From: Sva-07 sp963728195
Lineage (GTDB): Bacteria > Actinomycetota > Acidimicrobiia > Acidimicrobiales > Ilumatobacteraceae
Direction of reading: 5' to 3'
NCBI GenBank assembly: GCA_963728195.1
Contig: CAVSIX010000013.1
Location: forward strand, 124,001-188,000
DNA length: 64,000 bases
The notes under the pieces were generated by a model. That model did not search any database. It was given only the letters and a program-made list of their open reading frames with translations, and was not told the origin of the DNA. A program made the position numbers and the translations under genes. Below, one piece after another: positions 36,771 to 44,272 of the stretch (position 1 is the first letter of the stretch; each line of letters starts with the position of its first letter).

Positions 36771-38152
36771 GACCGACCCGATCCTCTCCGCTGGGGGAGC
36801 TCCGACATTCCGCCGAAGAGCTCGGCGGGCAGTTCGATGCCCTGGTCGAGGAGCCGTTGCGTGAACATCGGGCGCACTCCAGTGGGACGGATGCGACGGT
36901 GCGCCCCGCCGTCGACGTCGACACCGGCCGGCCGATGGCCGACGCTGTAGATGTCGCTCGCGGAGATCACGTCACCCTCCATGCCGGTGACTTCGGTGAC
37001 CTGGACCACTTGACGGGTGCCGTCGGGCATCCGTTGCAGGTGCACCACCACGTCGATCGCTGCGGCGATCTGTTCACGGATGGCACGGTTGGGCAGGTCG
37101 AGCCCGGTCATCAGAACCATGGTCTCGAGCCGCGAGAACGCATCACGCGGGCTGTTGCAGTGAATGGTCGAGATCGAGCCATCGTGGCCGGTGTTCATCG
37201 CCTGGAGCATGTCGAGCGCCTCCGCACCACGAACCTCACCGACGATGATGCGGTCAGGGCGCATGCGCAGCGAGTTCCTGACGAGATCGCGGACGGTGAC
37301 TTCGCCACGATTCTCGATGTTCGGCGGTCGGCTCTCCAACCGGACGACGTGGCGCTGACGAAGCTGCAACTCCACCGCATCCTCGATCGTCACGATGCGC
37401 TCGGAATCGGGAATGAAGCTCGACAGGACGTTGAGCAGTGTCGTCTTGCCGGTGCCGGTACCACCCGACACGAGCACGTTCAGACCCGCTCGGACCACGG
37501 CGTCGAGAAGTTCTGCGAGCTCGGGGGTCAGCGTGCCGAACGACACGAGGTCGTCGACCTGGAACGGGTCGGCGGCGAACTTGCGGATCGTCAGCGACGG
37601 GCCGTCGACGGCGAGCGGCGGGATGATCGCATTGACGCGCGAGCCGTCGGGAAGGCGAGCGTCGACCATCGGCGACGACTCGTCGATCCGGCGTCCCACG
37701 TCACCGACGATGCGCTCGACGACCCGACGCAGGTGGTCGACCGACATGAACTGCGCATCCGTGCGCTCGATGACGCCGCGGCGTTCGACGTAGATGAAGT
37801 CGAGAGCATTGACCATCACCTCCGACACGTCGGGATCGGCGAGGAATCGTTCGATCGGGCCGAGTCCGACGACGTCGTTGACGATCGCCGAGGCCAACTC
37901 CTGGCGTTCGGCGATCGACAAGGGAACCGTCGAGGAATCCATCAGTGCGGTGATCTCCCGCGACACCTGCGCCGTCAACTGCGCCGTCGACAACGTCGAG
38001 TCGAAGAGTTCCGAGCCGAGCCGGGCGTACAGCGCCTTCTGCACGTTCTCCTTGAAGTCGGCGAGCGCGGTCGGCGCAGCCGTACTGCGTGGTGGGGGTG
38101 CCGAGTGGCCGTTGCCGCCCGGGGCCTCCTTCAATCGCTCGGACAGTCGCAT
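36767..38152 (-). CDS. tadA: Tad/Flp pilus assembly ATPase TadA (CpaF)
   Basis: This secretion ATPase powers pilus assembly. The 461-residue protein has an N-terminal domain with IERFLADPDVSEVMVNALDFIYVERRG, then Walker A SGGTGTGKTTLLNVL near residue 235, the Asp box VTIEDAVELQL, Walker B DRIIVGEVRGAEALDML, and the His box GHDGSISTIHCNSPRDA, all typical of CpaF/TadA. ATG 38152 lies one base after the cpaE stop; an earlier in-frame start within cpaE adds 13 residues with no family similarity. The stop overlaps the VWA-TadB gene. Confidence 0.95.
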   Translation of the reverse strand: MRLSERLKEAPGGNGHSAPPPRSTAAPTALADFKENVQKALYARLGSELFDSTLSTAQLTAQVSREITALMDSSTVPLSIAERQELASAIVNDVVGLGPIERFLADPDVSEVMVNALDFIYVERRGVIERTDAQFMSVDHLRRVVERIVGDVGRRIDESSPMVDARLPDGSRVNAIIPPLAVDGPSLTIRKFAADPFQVDDLVSFGTLTPELAELLDAVVRAGLNVLVSGGTGTGKTTLLNVLSSFIPDSERIVTIEDAVELQLRQRHVVRLESRPPNIENRGEVTVRDLVRNSLRMRPDRIIVGEVRGAEALDMLQAMNTGHDGSISTIHCNSPRDAFSRLETMVLMTGLDLPNRAIREQIAAAIDVVVHLQRMPDGTRQVVQVTEVTGMEGDVISASDIYSVGHRPAGVDVDGGAHRRIRPTGVRPMFTQRLLDQGIELPAELFGGMSELPQRRGSGRS

Positions 38153-38153
38153 G

Positions 38154-39359
38154 TCATCGCCTCCTGAGTGAGAACTTGGCTGGTCGAGCAACCGGAATGG
38201 GTTCGGCGTCGACGTCGAGGAACCGGTTGGCCAGCTCCATCAGTTCCCGAGCGACCGGTGCGGCAGGATTGTCGAGCACGAGCGTGCGTCCCTGATTCAT
38301 CGACAGGGGAACGTCACGGGAGCTCGGAATCGCCGCTTCGACCTTCATCCCGACAGCCACCTCGACGTCGGCCACCTCGAGGCCGACCCTGGTGTCCGCG
38401 CGATTGAGAACGAAGTGACGACGTGCCGAGGTGAACCCGAGGCGATTGAGGGCATCGACCTCCTTGCTGAGGTTTCGCACGCTCGCCACGTCCATGCTGG
38501 CCAGCAGCACGATGTCGGTCGCCCGTTCGATCGCTGCCAGCGCGCGCTCGTCGAGCCCTGCGGCGGTGTCGACGATCACATACGGAAAGTCGCGAACGAG
38601 GAGGTCGAGTACACGTCCGACGACTTCCTCGGTGACCGCCTCTCCCTCTTCGGGCCGCCCCGAACCGGCCAGGACGTACAGACCGGACCGTTCGTGACGT
38701 GCGAGGTACACCTTGAGCGTCGTGCTGTCGAACGACGGAATGACGGCGAGTTCGCCGATCGTGTGCTCGGGCACCATGCCCATCACACTTGCGACGTCGC
38801 CGAACACGCAGTCGAGGTCGACGACGGCGGTCTGGCCGTTGTTGCTGCCGGCAATCGCCATGCTCAGGTTCGTGGTGAGCATCGTCTTGCCACTGCCGCC
38901 CTTCGGCGACAGCACCACGATGACCCGCCCGCTCGGCGTGTCGGGTGCTGCGCGCACCGCCTTGATCTGAGCACCGCGCTCGGCGGACGCTCGCAGGGCG
39001 GCAACGACGTCCTCGTCGGTCTCGCCGGGCCCGACGATGTCGCGAATTCCCGATCGCACGGCATCTCGCCACAGCTCGGCGGTCGGCTCCGTCAGCAGGA
39101 CCACACCGATCTCGGGATGGTGACGGTCGAGTTGGCGACTCACTTCCAGCGCATGATCGAGGGGGACGTCCGGCCCGATGCAGACGGCGTCATACCGTCG
39201 GTCGGCGATCGTCTGGGCGATCTCCGCGGCGTCCGTCACATGGCCGACCTGCGACCAGCCGTGGGCAACGGTCCGCACGGACTCGCCGACCGCAGCAAGT
39301 CGGATCTCGACCTCGACGTCGTTCGTGAGGACCGCCACCGACGCAACGTCGACGATCAT
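38154..39359 (-). CDS. cpaE: Pilus localisation/assembly protein CpaE (TadZ)
   Basis: The 401-residue protein has an N-terminal receiver-like domain (about 1-125, without a clear acidic phospho-site) and a MinD/ParA-type ATPase domain with deviant Walker A SPKGGSGKTMLTTNLSMA near residue 150, the VVDLDCVFGDVASVM motif and VIVDTAAGLDERALAAI. TadZ/CpaE proteins place the Tad machine at the cell pole or division site. The start ATG overlaps the cpaB stop, and one base separates its stop from tadA. Confidence 0.92.
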   Translation of the reverse strand: MIVDVASVAVLTNDVEVEIRLAAVGESVRTVAHGWSQVGHVTDAAEIAQTIADRRYDAVCIGPDVPLDHALEVSRQLDRHHPEIGVVLLTEPTAELWRDAVRSGIRDIVGPGETDEDVVAALRASAERGAQIKAVRAAPDTPSGRVIVVLSPKGGSGKTMLTTNLSMAIAGSNNGQTAVVDLDCVFGDVASVMGMVPEHTIGELAVIPSFDSTTLKVYLARHERSGLYVLAGSGRPEEGEAVTEEVVGRVLDLLVRDFPYVIVDTAAGLDERALAAIERATDIVLLASMDVASVRNLSKEVDALNRLGFTSARRHFVLNRADTRVGLEVADVEVAVGMKVEAAIPSSRDVPLSMNQGRTLVLDNPAAPVARELMELANRFLDVDAEPIPVARPAKFSLRRR

Positions 39360-40219
39360 CGCGGCACCCCGACGTAGGCCTGCTGGAGCGTGAGGATCCT
39401 CGAGTTGCCGGTGTCGGTACTCGCATCCTGGCCGGTGAGCCAGAGGCGTCCGAACTCGGCGGCGAAGACGATCTGTTCCGCCTCGGGTGCGGTGACGGCC
39501 ATCGTCACGAGCAGGCGGTCGCCCGGAGCCTCGCTGATGTCGGCGGCGATGACCGGCTCGTCACCACCGTCATCCGCGGAGCGGGTCTCGGTGGACCGCT
39601 CGGCGTCACTCCGTGACAGTTGGACCGATGTCACCAGGATCTGGTTGAGCGTCAGGTGTGTCGTGTTCGGGGTCTTCGCGACGACCGGAACGTCCGCCGC
39701 CGCCAGCGCGATCGGCTCGCCAGGGTCGCTCGAGCCATCATCGGCCGTCCCCGACGCAGCGAGTTCGAACGGTTCGTACGACATGACGATCCCGACCGTG
39801 GTGCCCGCCTCGATCTGTCCGCCGATGGCGCGCTCGGGGTCGAGGGCGATCGTGAGCTGCTGCAAGCCGGCGGGCACGTCGACGCTGACGAGCTCGCTCG
39901 GTTCCACGAGCCGGCTGCGCAGGAGCTGCTCTCCGGGCTGGAGTGCCACGTCGACCACGAGTTCGGGATCGATTCCCTCGAGATCGTCGAGGGCTCCGTC
40001 GGCGACCAGCCGCTCGGGCACTTGGACCACGGCGACGTTGCCGTCGACCTGGTCGAGCGATGCGCCTTGGGCCACCTCGCCGGTCACGACCAGTACGCCG
40101 ACCGTCGGTTCCGGCTCGGCAGCCTCGTCACGCGCCGATTGGACGTAGTTGGCCAGCACGAAGGTGCCGGCGGCGCCGAGCAACACGGCGAGGGCGATTC
40201 CAACGATTCGTCGATTCAT
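39356..40219 (-). CDS. cpaB: Flp pilus assembly protein CpaB (RcpC)
   Basis: The 287-residue protein has one N-terminal membrane segment (about 5-25). A SAF-like domain (VGVLVVTGEVAQGASLDQVDG, then VALQPGEQLLRSRLV) and the CpaB C-terminal region with DPERAIGGQIEAGTTVGIVMS follow. In diderms CpaB interacts with the secretin; here, in a monoderm, it is probably extracellular and may bind the cell wall. ATG 40219 is preceded by GGCGGAAATGAC, a usable ribosome binding site. There are 74 bases between it and the tadG-like stop. Confidence 0.85.
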   Translation of the reverse strand: MNRRIVGIALAVLLGAAGTFVLANYVQSARDEAAEPEPTVGVLVVTGEVAQGASLDQVDGNVAVVQVPERLVADGALDDLEGIDPELVVDVALQPGEQLLRSRLVEPSELVSVDVPAGLQQLTIALDPERAIGGQIEAGTTVGIVMSYEPFELAASGTADDGSSDPGEPIALAAADVPVVAKTPNTTHLTLNQILVTSVQLSRSDAERSTETRSADDGGDEPVIAADISEAPGDRLLVTMAVTAPEAEQIVFAAEFGRLWLTGQDASTDTGNSRILTLQQAYVGVPR

Positions 40220-40293
40220 GTCATTTCCGCCTTGGGTTCGATGTGCAGTTGGATGTGGAGTTGCTGGATGGAGCACACGTCGGTCGACATGGG

Positions 40294-41355
40294 TCAGCCG
40301 ACCATCTTGATGATGCGGGCGCCGAAGTCCGGTCCCGTTCCGAAGGTCCCGCCGTCTTGGCTGACCGGCGTGAACTCGCCGCAGAGGTATTGATCGCTCG
40401 GGCTGTCCGGCGTGCATGAGCCGAACCGCTGGACGCCGCCGCCACCGCGGGAGGCGACGATGCGGTAGCCGACGACCTTGAAGCCGACGAATCCAGCGAT
40501 GTGGTAGGCACCGTTGGCGCCCGTCTTGCCGTTCGTCTCGTCGAAGATGGCGATGACCACCACTTGGTTCTGCCAGGACTTGACGTCGCAATCAGCGGCC
40601 AGGTTGGCGCCGGTGTCGACGTCGGCCCACTCACCGACGGTCAGGTCGGTCTCACAGTTCGCAGCGATGACACGACCGAAGCCACCCGGCAGGTCGAGTC
40701 CCGAGGGTCCGATCGGGCAGTCGACGGACGAAGGATTCGTGCCATGGAAGGTGACCGCCTTGACGCCGGCCGCAAACGTACCGGCATCGAGATCTCCACC
40801 CAGCGCCTTCCATTCACAGAGGGAGAACACGAGCGGCACAACGGCACCGCCGCCCATCGGGCCCCACGCGGCGATCGCGTCTGCCGTGACGGTCTTGCCC
40901 GTCAGCGAGCTGATGACGGGCGCCAGGAGGAACGACACCTCACTGCGCCCGTCGGGATCTTTCGTGCTGGTGCCGACACGCACCCAGCCGGTCGCACCGG
41001 CGGCCCCACTCGGGGCGCCCGTGCTGCAGGCGGCGAGACCGGGTCCGACACCGCATGGTGTCGACGGGTCGACCGCCGAGACACCGTCGTTCGCGTTCAG
41101 ATTGGCGTACTTCTGGGCCTGGACCGTTCCGCCCCCGCTCCCACAGTCGCCGGCGGCACAGTCCTGCGCAACGGCGAGGGCTGCGGCGTCGGCGCCGTTC
41201 TGGAGTTCGCGCCGTTCGACGTACAACGCACCGATGTCGATCACCAGCGCTCCCATGCCGACCAGTGCGACCAGCATCAGCGCCACCCAGACGAGGATGA
41301 CCCCGTCGTCGCCCTCGGGCGACCTGTCGATGGTTCCACGCTTCAGAGTCCGCAT
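40294..41355 (-). CDS. TadG-like pilus protein
   Basis: The 353-residue protein begins with the TadG-like N-terminal segment GVILVWVALMLVALVGMGALVIDIGALYV followed by ERRELQNGADAAALAVAQD, the hallmark of this family. About 290 residues of predicted secreted domain with nine or more cysteines follow. TadG-like minor components sit at or outside the membrane and are thought to influence pilus initiation. The start at 41355 overlaps the tadE stop by 13 bases. The cysteine-rich C-terminal region is specific to this protein and may form disulfides outside the cell. Confidence 0.85.
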   Translation of the reverse strand: MRTLKRGTIDRSPEGDDGVILVWVALMLVALVGMGALVIDIGALYVERRELQNGADAAALAVAQDCAAGDCGSGGGTVQAQKYANLNANDGVSAVDPSTPCGVGPGLAACSTGAPSGAAGATGWVRVGTSTKDPDGRSEVSFLLAPVISSLTGKTVTADAIAAWGPMGGGAVVPLVFSLCEWKALGGDLDAGTFAAGVKAVTFHGTNPSSVDCPIGPSGLDLPGGFGRVIAANCETDLTVGEWADVDTGANLAADCDVKSWQNQVVVIAIFDETNGKTGANGAYHIAGFVGFKVVGYRIVASRGGGGVQRFGSCTPDSPSDQYLCGEFTPVSQDGGTFGTGPDFGARIIKMVG

Positions 41356-41720
41356 CGCATGCTCGCCGTGGCATGGAGGGTTTTCGTTCCGAGGTTCACG
41401 AACGGGATGCTGAAGGTGAACTCGGCCGCCGTCGTCACCGTTGCGTATGCGTCCGAGTCGCCATCCGGACAGCCCGAGGACGAGCTGACCGTGATGGCGA
41501 CTCCGCTGGACGCATCGACCGCGGCGGCGGCGCTGTTGCCGAGTGCGAGCGCTCGCGCGCCCTCTCGGGCTGCGCCCTGCAGTGAGATCTGGGTGTTGTA
41601 CGCCCGTCCGAACTCGATGATCCCGAACAACAGGATCAGCAGGATCGGAACGATCAGCGCGAACTCCACCATGATGGCACCGCGATCATCCTCACGGGGA
41701 TGGCCGACACGATCGATCAT
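41343..41720 (-). CDS. tadE: TadE-like pseudopilin
   Basis: The 125-residue protein has the TadE signature DRGAIMVEFALIVPILLILLFGIIEFGRAY. The Gly-Ala-Ile-Met-Val-Glu-Phe stretch is also a prepilin-peptidase site (cleavage after RG, Glu at +5), so it is probably processed like the Flp pilin. The C-terminal 85 residues are extracytoplasmic with two cysteines. It lies 6 bases after the flp stop and overlaps the tadG-like gene. Confidence 0.9.
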   Translation of the reverse strand: MIDRVGHPREDDRGAIMVEFALIVPILLILLFGIIEFGRAYNTQISLQGAAREGARALALGNSAAAAVDASSGVAITVSSSSGCPDGDSDAYATVTTAAEFTFSIPFVNLGTKTLHATASMRCGL

Positions 41721-41726
41721 GTTTGA

Positions 41727-41933
41727 TCAGGCGAGGCCGAGAGCGGTCGTTGCCCGAGTGAACACGCCTTCGATTGCCGTCTGTGAGCAGCCCGACAGCG
41801 TCACGATCAGCGCGACGCCGACGAGCGCGACCAGCAGCGCGTACTCGACCATGCCGGCGCCGCGGTCCTCGCTCTCGTCACGGTCGTACATGCCGGTGTA
41901 GAGCGCCGCAATCAGTGTGTAGATCTTGTCCAT
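41727..41933 (-). CDS. flp: Flp-family type IVb pilin
   Basis: The 68-residue prepilin has a cytoplasmic leader of about 26 residues, and the cleavage motif RG/AGMVEY (Glu5-Tyr6 of the mature protein, the Flp signature). A hydrophobic helix ALLVALVGVALIVTLSG and a short C-terminus with one cysteine complete it. The mature pilin would have about 42 residues. ATG 41933 is chosen because AAGGAG lies 8 bases upstream; the frame stays open for 27 more codons upstream without a plausible leader. It is the first gene of the operon and preceded by a candidate promoter at 42035-42063. Confidence 0.93.
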   Translation of the reverse strand: MDKIYTLIAALYTGMYDRDESEDRGAGMVEYALLVALVGVALIVTLSGCSQTAIEGVFTRATTALGLA

Positions 41934-42442
41934 TTCATTGACTCCTTGTGTGGATTCTGACCGCCACGGAATCCGCCCGCACGGTGCATCATTGGATTGA
42001 ATTTCTCTTGTCACGTCTCACGACGAACGTCCAAATCATCACCGCATACCGTGGTGGAGTCAATCGAGTGACAGCAATTGTGAGGACCTCTTGAGCCGAG
42101 GCGCCGAGTGCCCAACGCTGTGACCTGGGGTTGAGCAACAAAACACCAGCTCGTGGCATGACGCAGCACGCGTCGGGATCACCACTCTGCGCGTTATGCG
42201 GTACCCGCCTCGCCCAAAAGCTTCCAGACGGTTCCTTGACAATGAATGCTGCGGTGGATGCCCGAACCGTCGGTCAGTGAAATGGCGTCGGCCGATTTGA
42301 AGACATGCCGAGTGGTCGAACATCCTGCAATCCAGATCGATTGGTCATCGATGTTCGAACAGCCAAGTTCCCGATCGTGTGGTTGAGAAGCTTCCCCGAG
42401 GCGCGATTCACGGCGCGTTCGACACGACGGATCGCAGGTCGA
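41934..42442. other. 509-base intergenic region upstream of the tad operon
   Basis: There is no convincing gene on either strand here: the open frames lack a ribosome binding site and recognisable composition. Base composition is visibly less GC-rich than in the surrounding genes. It contains the candidate tad promoter (42035-42063). A TTGACA at 42236-42241 (plus strand) has no matching -10 that I could find. A small regulatory RNA cannot be excluded. Confidence 0.5.
42035..42063 (-). promoter_or_regulatory. Predicted promoter of the tad/flp operon
   Basis: The -35 is TTGACT (42063 to 42058), then a 17-base spacer and the -10 GATGAT (42040 to 42035), on the minus strand. The predicted leader before the flp ATG is about 95 bases. 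The spacing is ideal and each box matches 4-5 of 6 consensus bases. Confidence 0.45.
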
Positions 42443-42739
42443 TCATCGGACGGTGACCGGGCGCTGGATTCCTTGTTCGAAGTCGGCGAGGGACACGCAC
42501 TGGACCGGATCGTCGAGCAGGCCGGCACGCCGGAACAGTTCGACTGCGCGATCCGTGGCCGACACCGCAGCGGCGAGTGGCACCGTGACCAGATCGATGG
42601 GGCCGTCGTCGTTGGCGAGCAGATGAGTGACGATGCAGTCGGCGCAGGCCGTGGTGCCGGTGGCCACGCAGGTGCCGCATTCGATCGAGAGGTGCGCAGT
42701 GTCGGGCGGCTCGACGGCGTCGATGTCGGAGTTCTTCAT
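42443..42739 (-). CDS. Small cysteine-motif protein, unknown function
   Basis: The 98-residue protein has an N-terminal cluster ECGTCVATGTTACADC, i.e. two CxxC pairs separated by nine residues, which suggests a zinc or Fe-S site. A helical C-terminal half (LFRRAGLLDDPVQCVSLADFEQG) follows. The family is not recognised. ATG 42739 is taken as start; an in-frame ATG four codons upstream (42751) is possible. It lies alone between the tad upstream region and the repeat array at 42801-42960. Confidence 0.65.
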   Translation of the reverse strand: MKNSDIDAVEPPDTAHLSIECGTCVATGTTACADCIVTHLLANDDGPIDLVTVPLAAAVSATDRAVELFRRAGLLDDPVQCVSLADFEQGIQRPVTVR

Positions 42740-42800
42740 GACTCCCAGCATGACGAGGGGGTGTCACGGTGTTCGGCCGCCGTGCGCTGCGCCACCCGAA

Positions 42801-42960
42801 CGATGAGCGAACCGACCAGATGCCGTCACTTGGCTCATCGGTGCGCGGTCACATGGGCGAACGATGAGCGAACCGACCAGATGCCGTCACTTGGCTCATC
42901 GGTCGCGGTCACATGGCGAACGATGAGCGAAGCGCCCGAATACCGTCTCTTCGCTCATCG
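42801..42960. repeat. Three-unit palindromic tandem repeat, locus B
   Basis: There are three units with a period of 59-61 bases. Units 1 (42801-42840) and 2 (42862-42901) are identical over 40 bases, with arms cgatgagc/gctcatcg. Unit 3 (42921-42960) has perfect 11-bp arms cgatgagcgaa/ttcgctcatcg, as in locus A (11109-11212). The linkers are nearly identical to each other (gcggtcacatgg core). The array begins 7 bases after the NYN gene stop. It is the same position relative to a gene end as locus A, including a shared ggggg next to the palindrome. Confidence 0.88.
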
Positions 42961-42967
42961 CAGGGGG

Positions 42968-44191
42968 TCAGAGGACGGCGATGAAGGCGTTGCTCGGCAC
43001 GACGTTGGCGCCGAGAGCCTTGACGTCGGCGACGATCTCGGCGTCGTTGGTGACCACGACGACCGCTCGAGCGGTCGGCAGCCGGCGGACCTCGTCGCGG
43101 ATCACGTCGTCGGCGATCACACCTTCGGGCGACCACACCACCCGCACGAGCCGCCGTCGCGTCGCATGGGCACCGACCACCGTGGCACCGTCGAACACGA
43201 CGGTGAGGTCGGAGCCGAACCGGCGAGCCAGGTTCTCGACACCGTCGAGCAACCGGTTGCGCTGCGCTTCGAGCGATCGCGCCGGCCAGGCCAGCTTGGC
43301 GACGTTGTAACCGTCGACGAGCACGGCGGCGTCCGACCGCAACAGGAACTCCGCAGCCTCGGCCGACGAGGCGATCACGCCACCGGGAAGCCGCAGCGGC
43401 TGACGGGCGTCGGTCCTGCGCCTGACGTCGGGAGTCTCGGTCGGCAACAGCGCTTCGAGCCGGCCGGCGAGATCACGCACCGCTCGGGCGACGTCGGACA
43501 CCGCTTCGGGATCGACGCCCCCATCGGAACCGGCCGCTGCGGGCGCGGCGGATTCATCGGCGACCGGTGACCCATCTCCCGCTCCGGCGGGAGTGCTCAG
43601 TGCGGCGTCGAGCCTCGCCTTGGCCGCCGATTCACGGTCACGGGCGTGGCGCGCCTCGATCCGCAGGTCGACGAGTTCGCTGCGCAGCGCTGCGACCTCG
43701 TCGTCGGCCTTGACCACGTCGGCACGAAGCGCATCGAGCTCGGCGTCGAGCGCATCGATCCTCGCCTCGCGTTCGGCGATGTCGGTACGCAGCCGGACGG
43801 CGACCTGTTCCGCCGCACGCCGCCGCTTCTCCTCGCGCCGCAGCGCCGTTCGCAGATCGGCCTCGGCGGCCTCGTCGGCCATGTCGGCGACGAGACGCTC
43901 GATCCGCTGCTCCCACCCGTCGGGTCGCTGCAGCCACAAGATGCCGATCGGATCGACGAGTTCGGGCAACGCGCCGGCGGCGATCGCCGTTCGGAACCCC
44001 TCGTCGGCGTCGATCGCTCGCCGCAGCCGCCCCAACGATCCCGTCGGGATCCGCGCCTTGCCGGACAGCGCCCGCACCTCTCGCGGCACCGAGATCGCCG
44101 CCTTGCGTTTCGTGATCTCGTCGCCCATCACGACCGCGTATTCGATGGCGCTGCGCAGATGACGGTGCTCGATCGAGACCGGATCCGACAT
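42968..44191 (-). CDS. NYN (PIN-like) domain protein with coiled coil
   Basis: The 407-residue protein has an N-terminal region of helices, a long coiled coil (about 120-195, REEKRRRAAEQVAVRLRTDI and onward), a Pro/Ala-rich linker, and a C-terminal NYN domain (about 275-407). The NYN acidic residues are visible: VLVDGYNVAKLAW, VVFDGATVVG, EGVIADDVIRDEV and VVVVTNDAEI. These resemble YacP-type RNases, so RNA cleavage is the likely activity; the substrate is unknown. ATG 44191 lies 6 bases after TAAGGT, which could act as -10 of a leaderless transcript or (AAGGTG) as a ribosome binding site. It is divergent from the LexA-controlled gene at 44273. Confidence 0.82.
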   Translation of the reverse strand: MSDPVSIEHRHLRSAIEYAVVMGDEITKRKAAISVPREVRALSGKARIPTGSLGRLRRAIDADEGFRTAIAAGALPELVDPIGILWLQRPDGWEQRIERLVADMADEAAEADLRTALRREEKRRRAAEQVAVRLRTDIAEREARIDALDAELDALRADVVKADDEVAALRSELVDLRIEARHARDRESAAKARLDAALSTPAGAGDGSPVADESAAPAAAGSDGGVDPEAVSDVARAVRDLAGRLEALLPTETPDVRRRTDARQPLRLPGGVIASSAEAAEFLLRSDAAVLVDGYNVAKLAWPARSLEAQRNRLLDGVENLARRFGSDLTVVFDGATVVGAHATRRRLVRVVWSPEGVIADDVIRDEVRRLPTARAVVVVTNDAEIVADVKALGANVVPSNAFIAVL

Positions 44192-44197
44192 GTGTTC

Positions 44198-44203
44198 ACC
44201 TTA
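44198..44203 (-). promoter_or_regulatory. -10-like TAAGGT before the NYN gene
   Basis: TAAGGT is followed by 6 bases and ATG 44191. The overlapping AAGGTG could instead serve as ribosome binding site, so this one is the least certain of the series. Confidence 0.35.
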
Positions 44204-44223
44204 CTCCACCGACCTCTCGGACA

Positions 44224-44235
44224 GAACGAGTGTTC
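44224..44235 (+). promoter_or_regulatory. LexA (SOS) box
   Basis: GAAC-gagt-GTTC is an exact match to the core of the actinobacterial/Gram-positive LexA box (GAACN4GTTC). It directly abuts a perfect -35 TTGACA (44236-44241). The presumed -10 TGACAT (44260-44265, 18-base spacer) lies 7 bases before ATG 44273. LexA bound here would block the promoter of the UvrC-like gene. Confidence 0.7.
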
Positions 44236-44272
44236 TTGACACGGTACACACGTTCGTGCTGACATGCGTCCG

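Noticed and set aside
42060..42323. Possible 87-codon minus-strand gene upstream of flp
   Set aside because: No ribosome binding site, no recognisable composition or motif, and it overlaps the predicted flp promoter.
42801..42960. Short CRISPR array
   Set aside because: The units are palindromes with 20-base linkers that are nearly identical to each other; there are no unique spacers and no cas genes.
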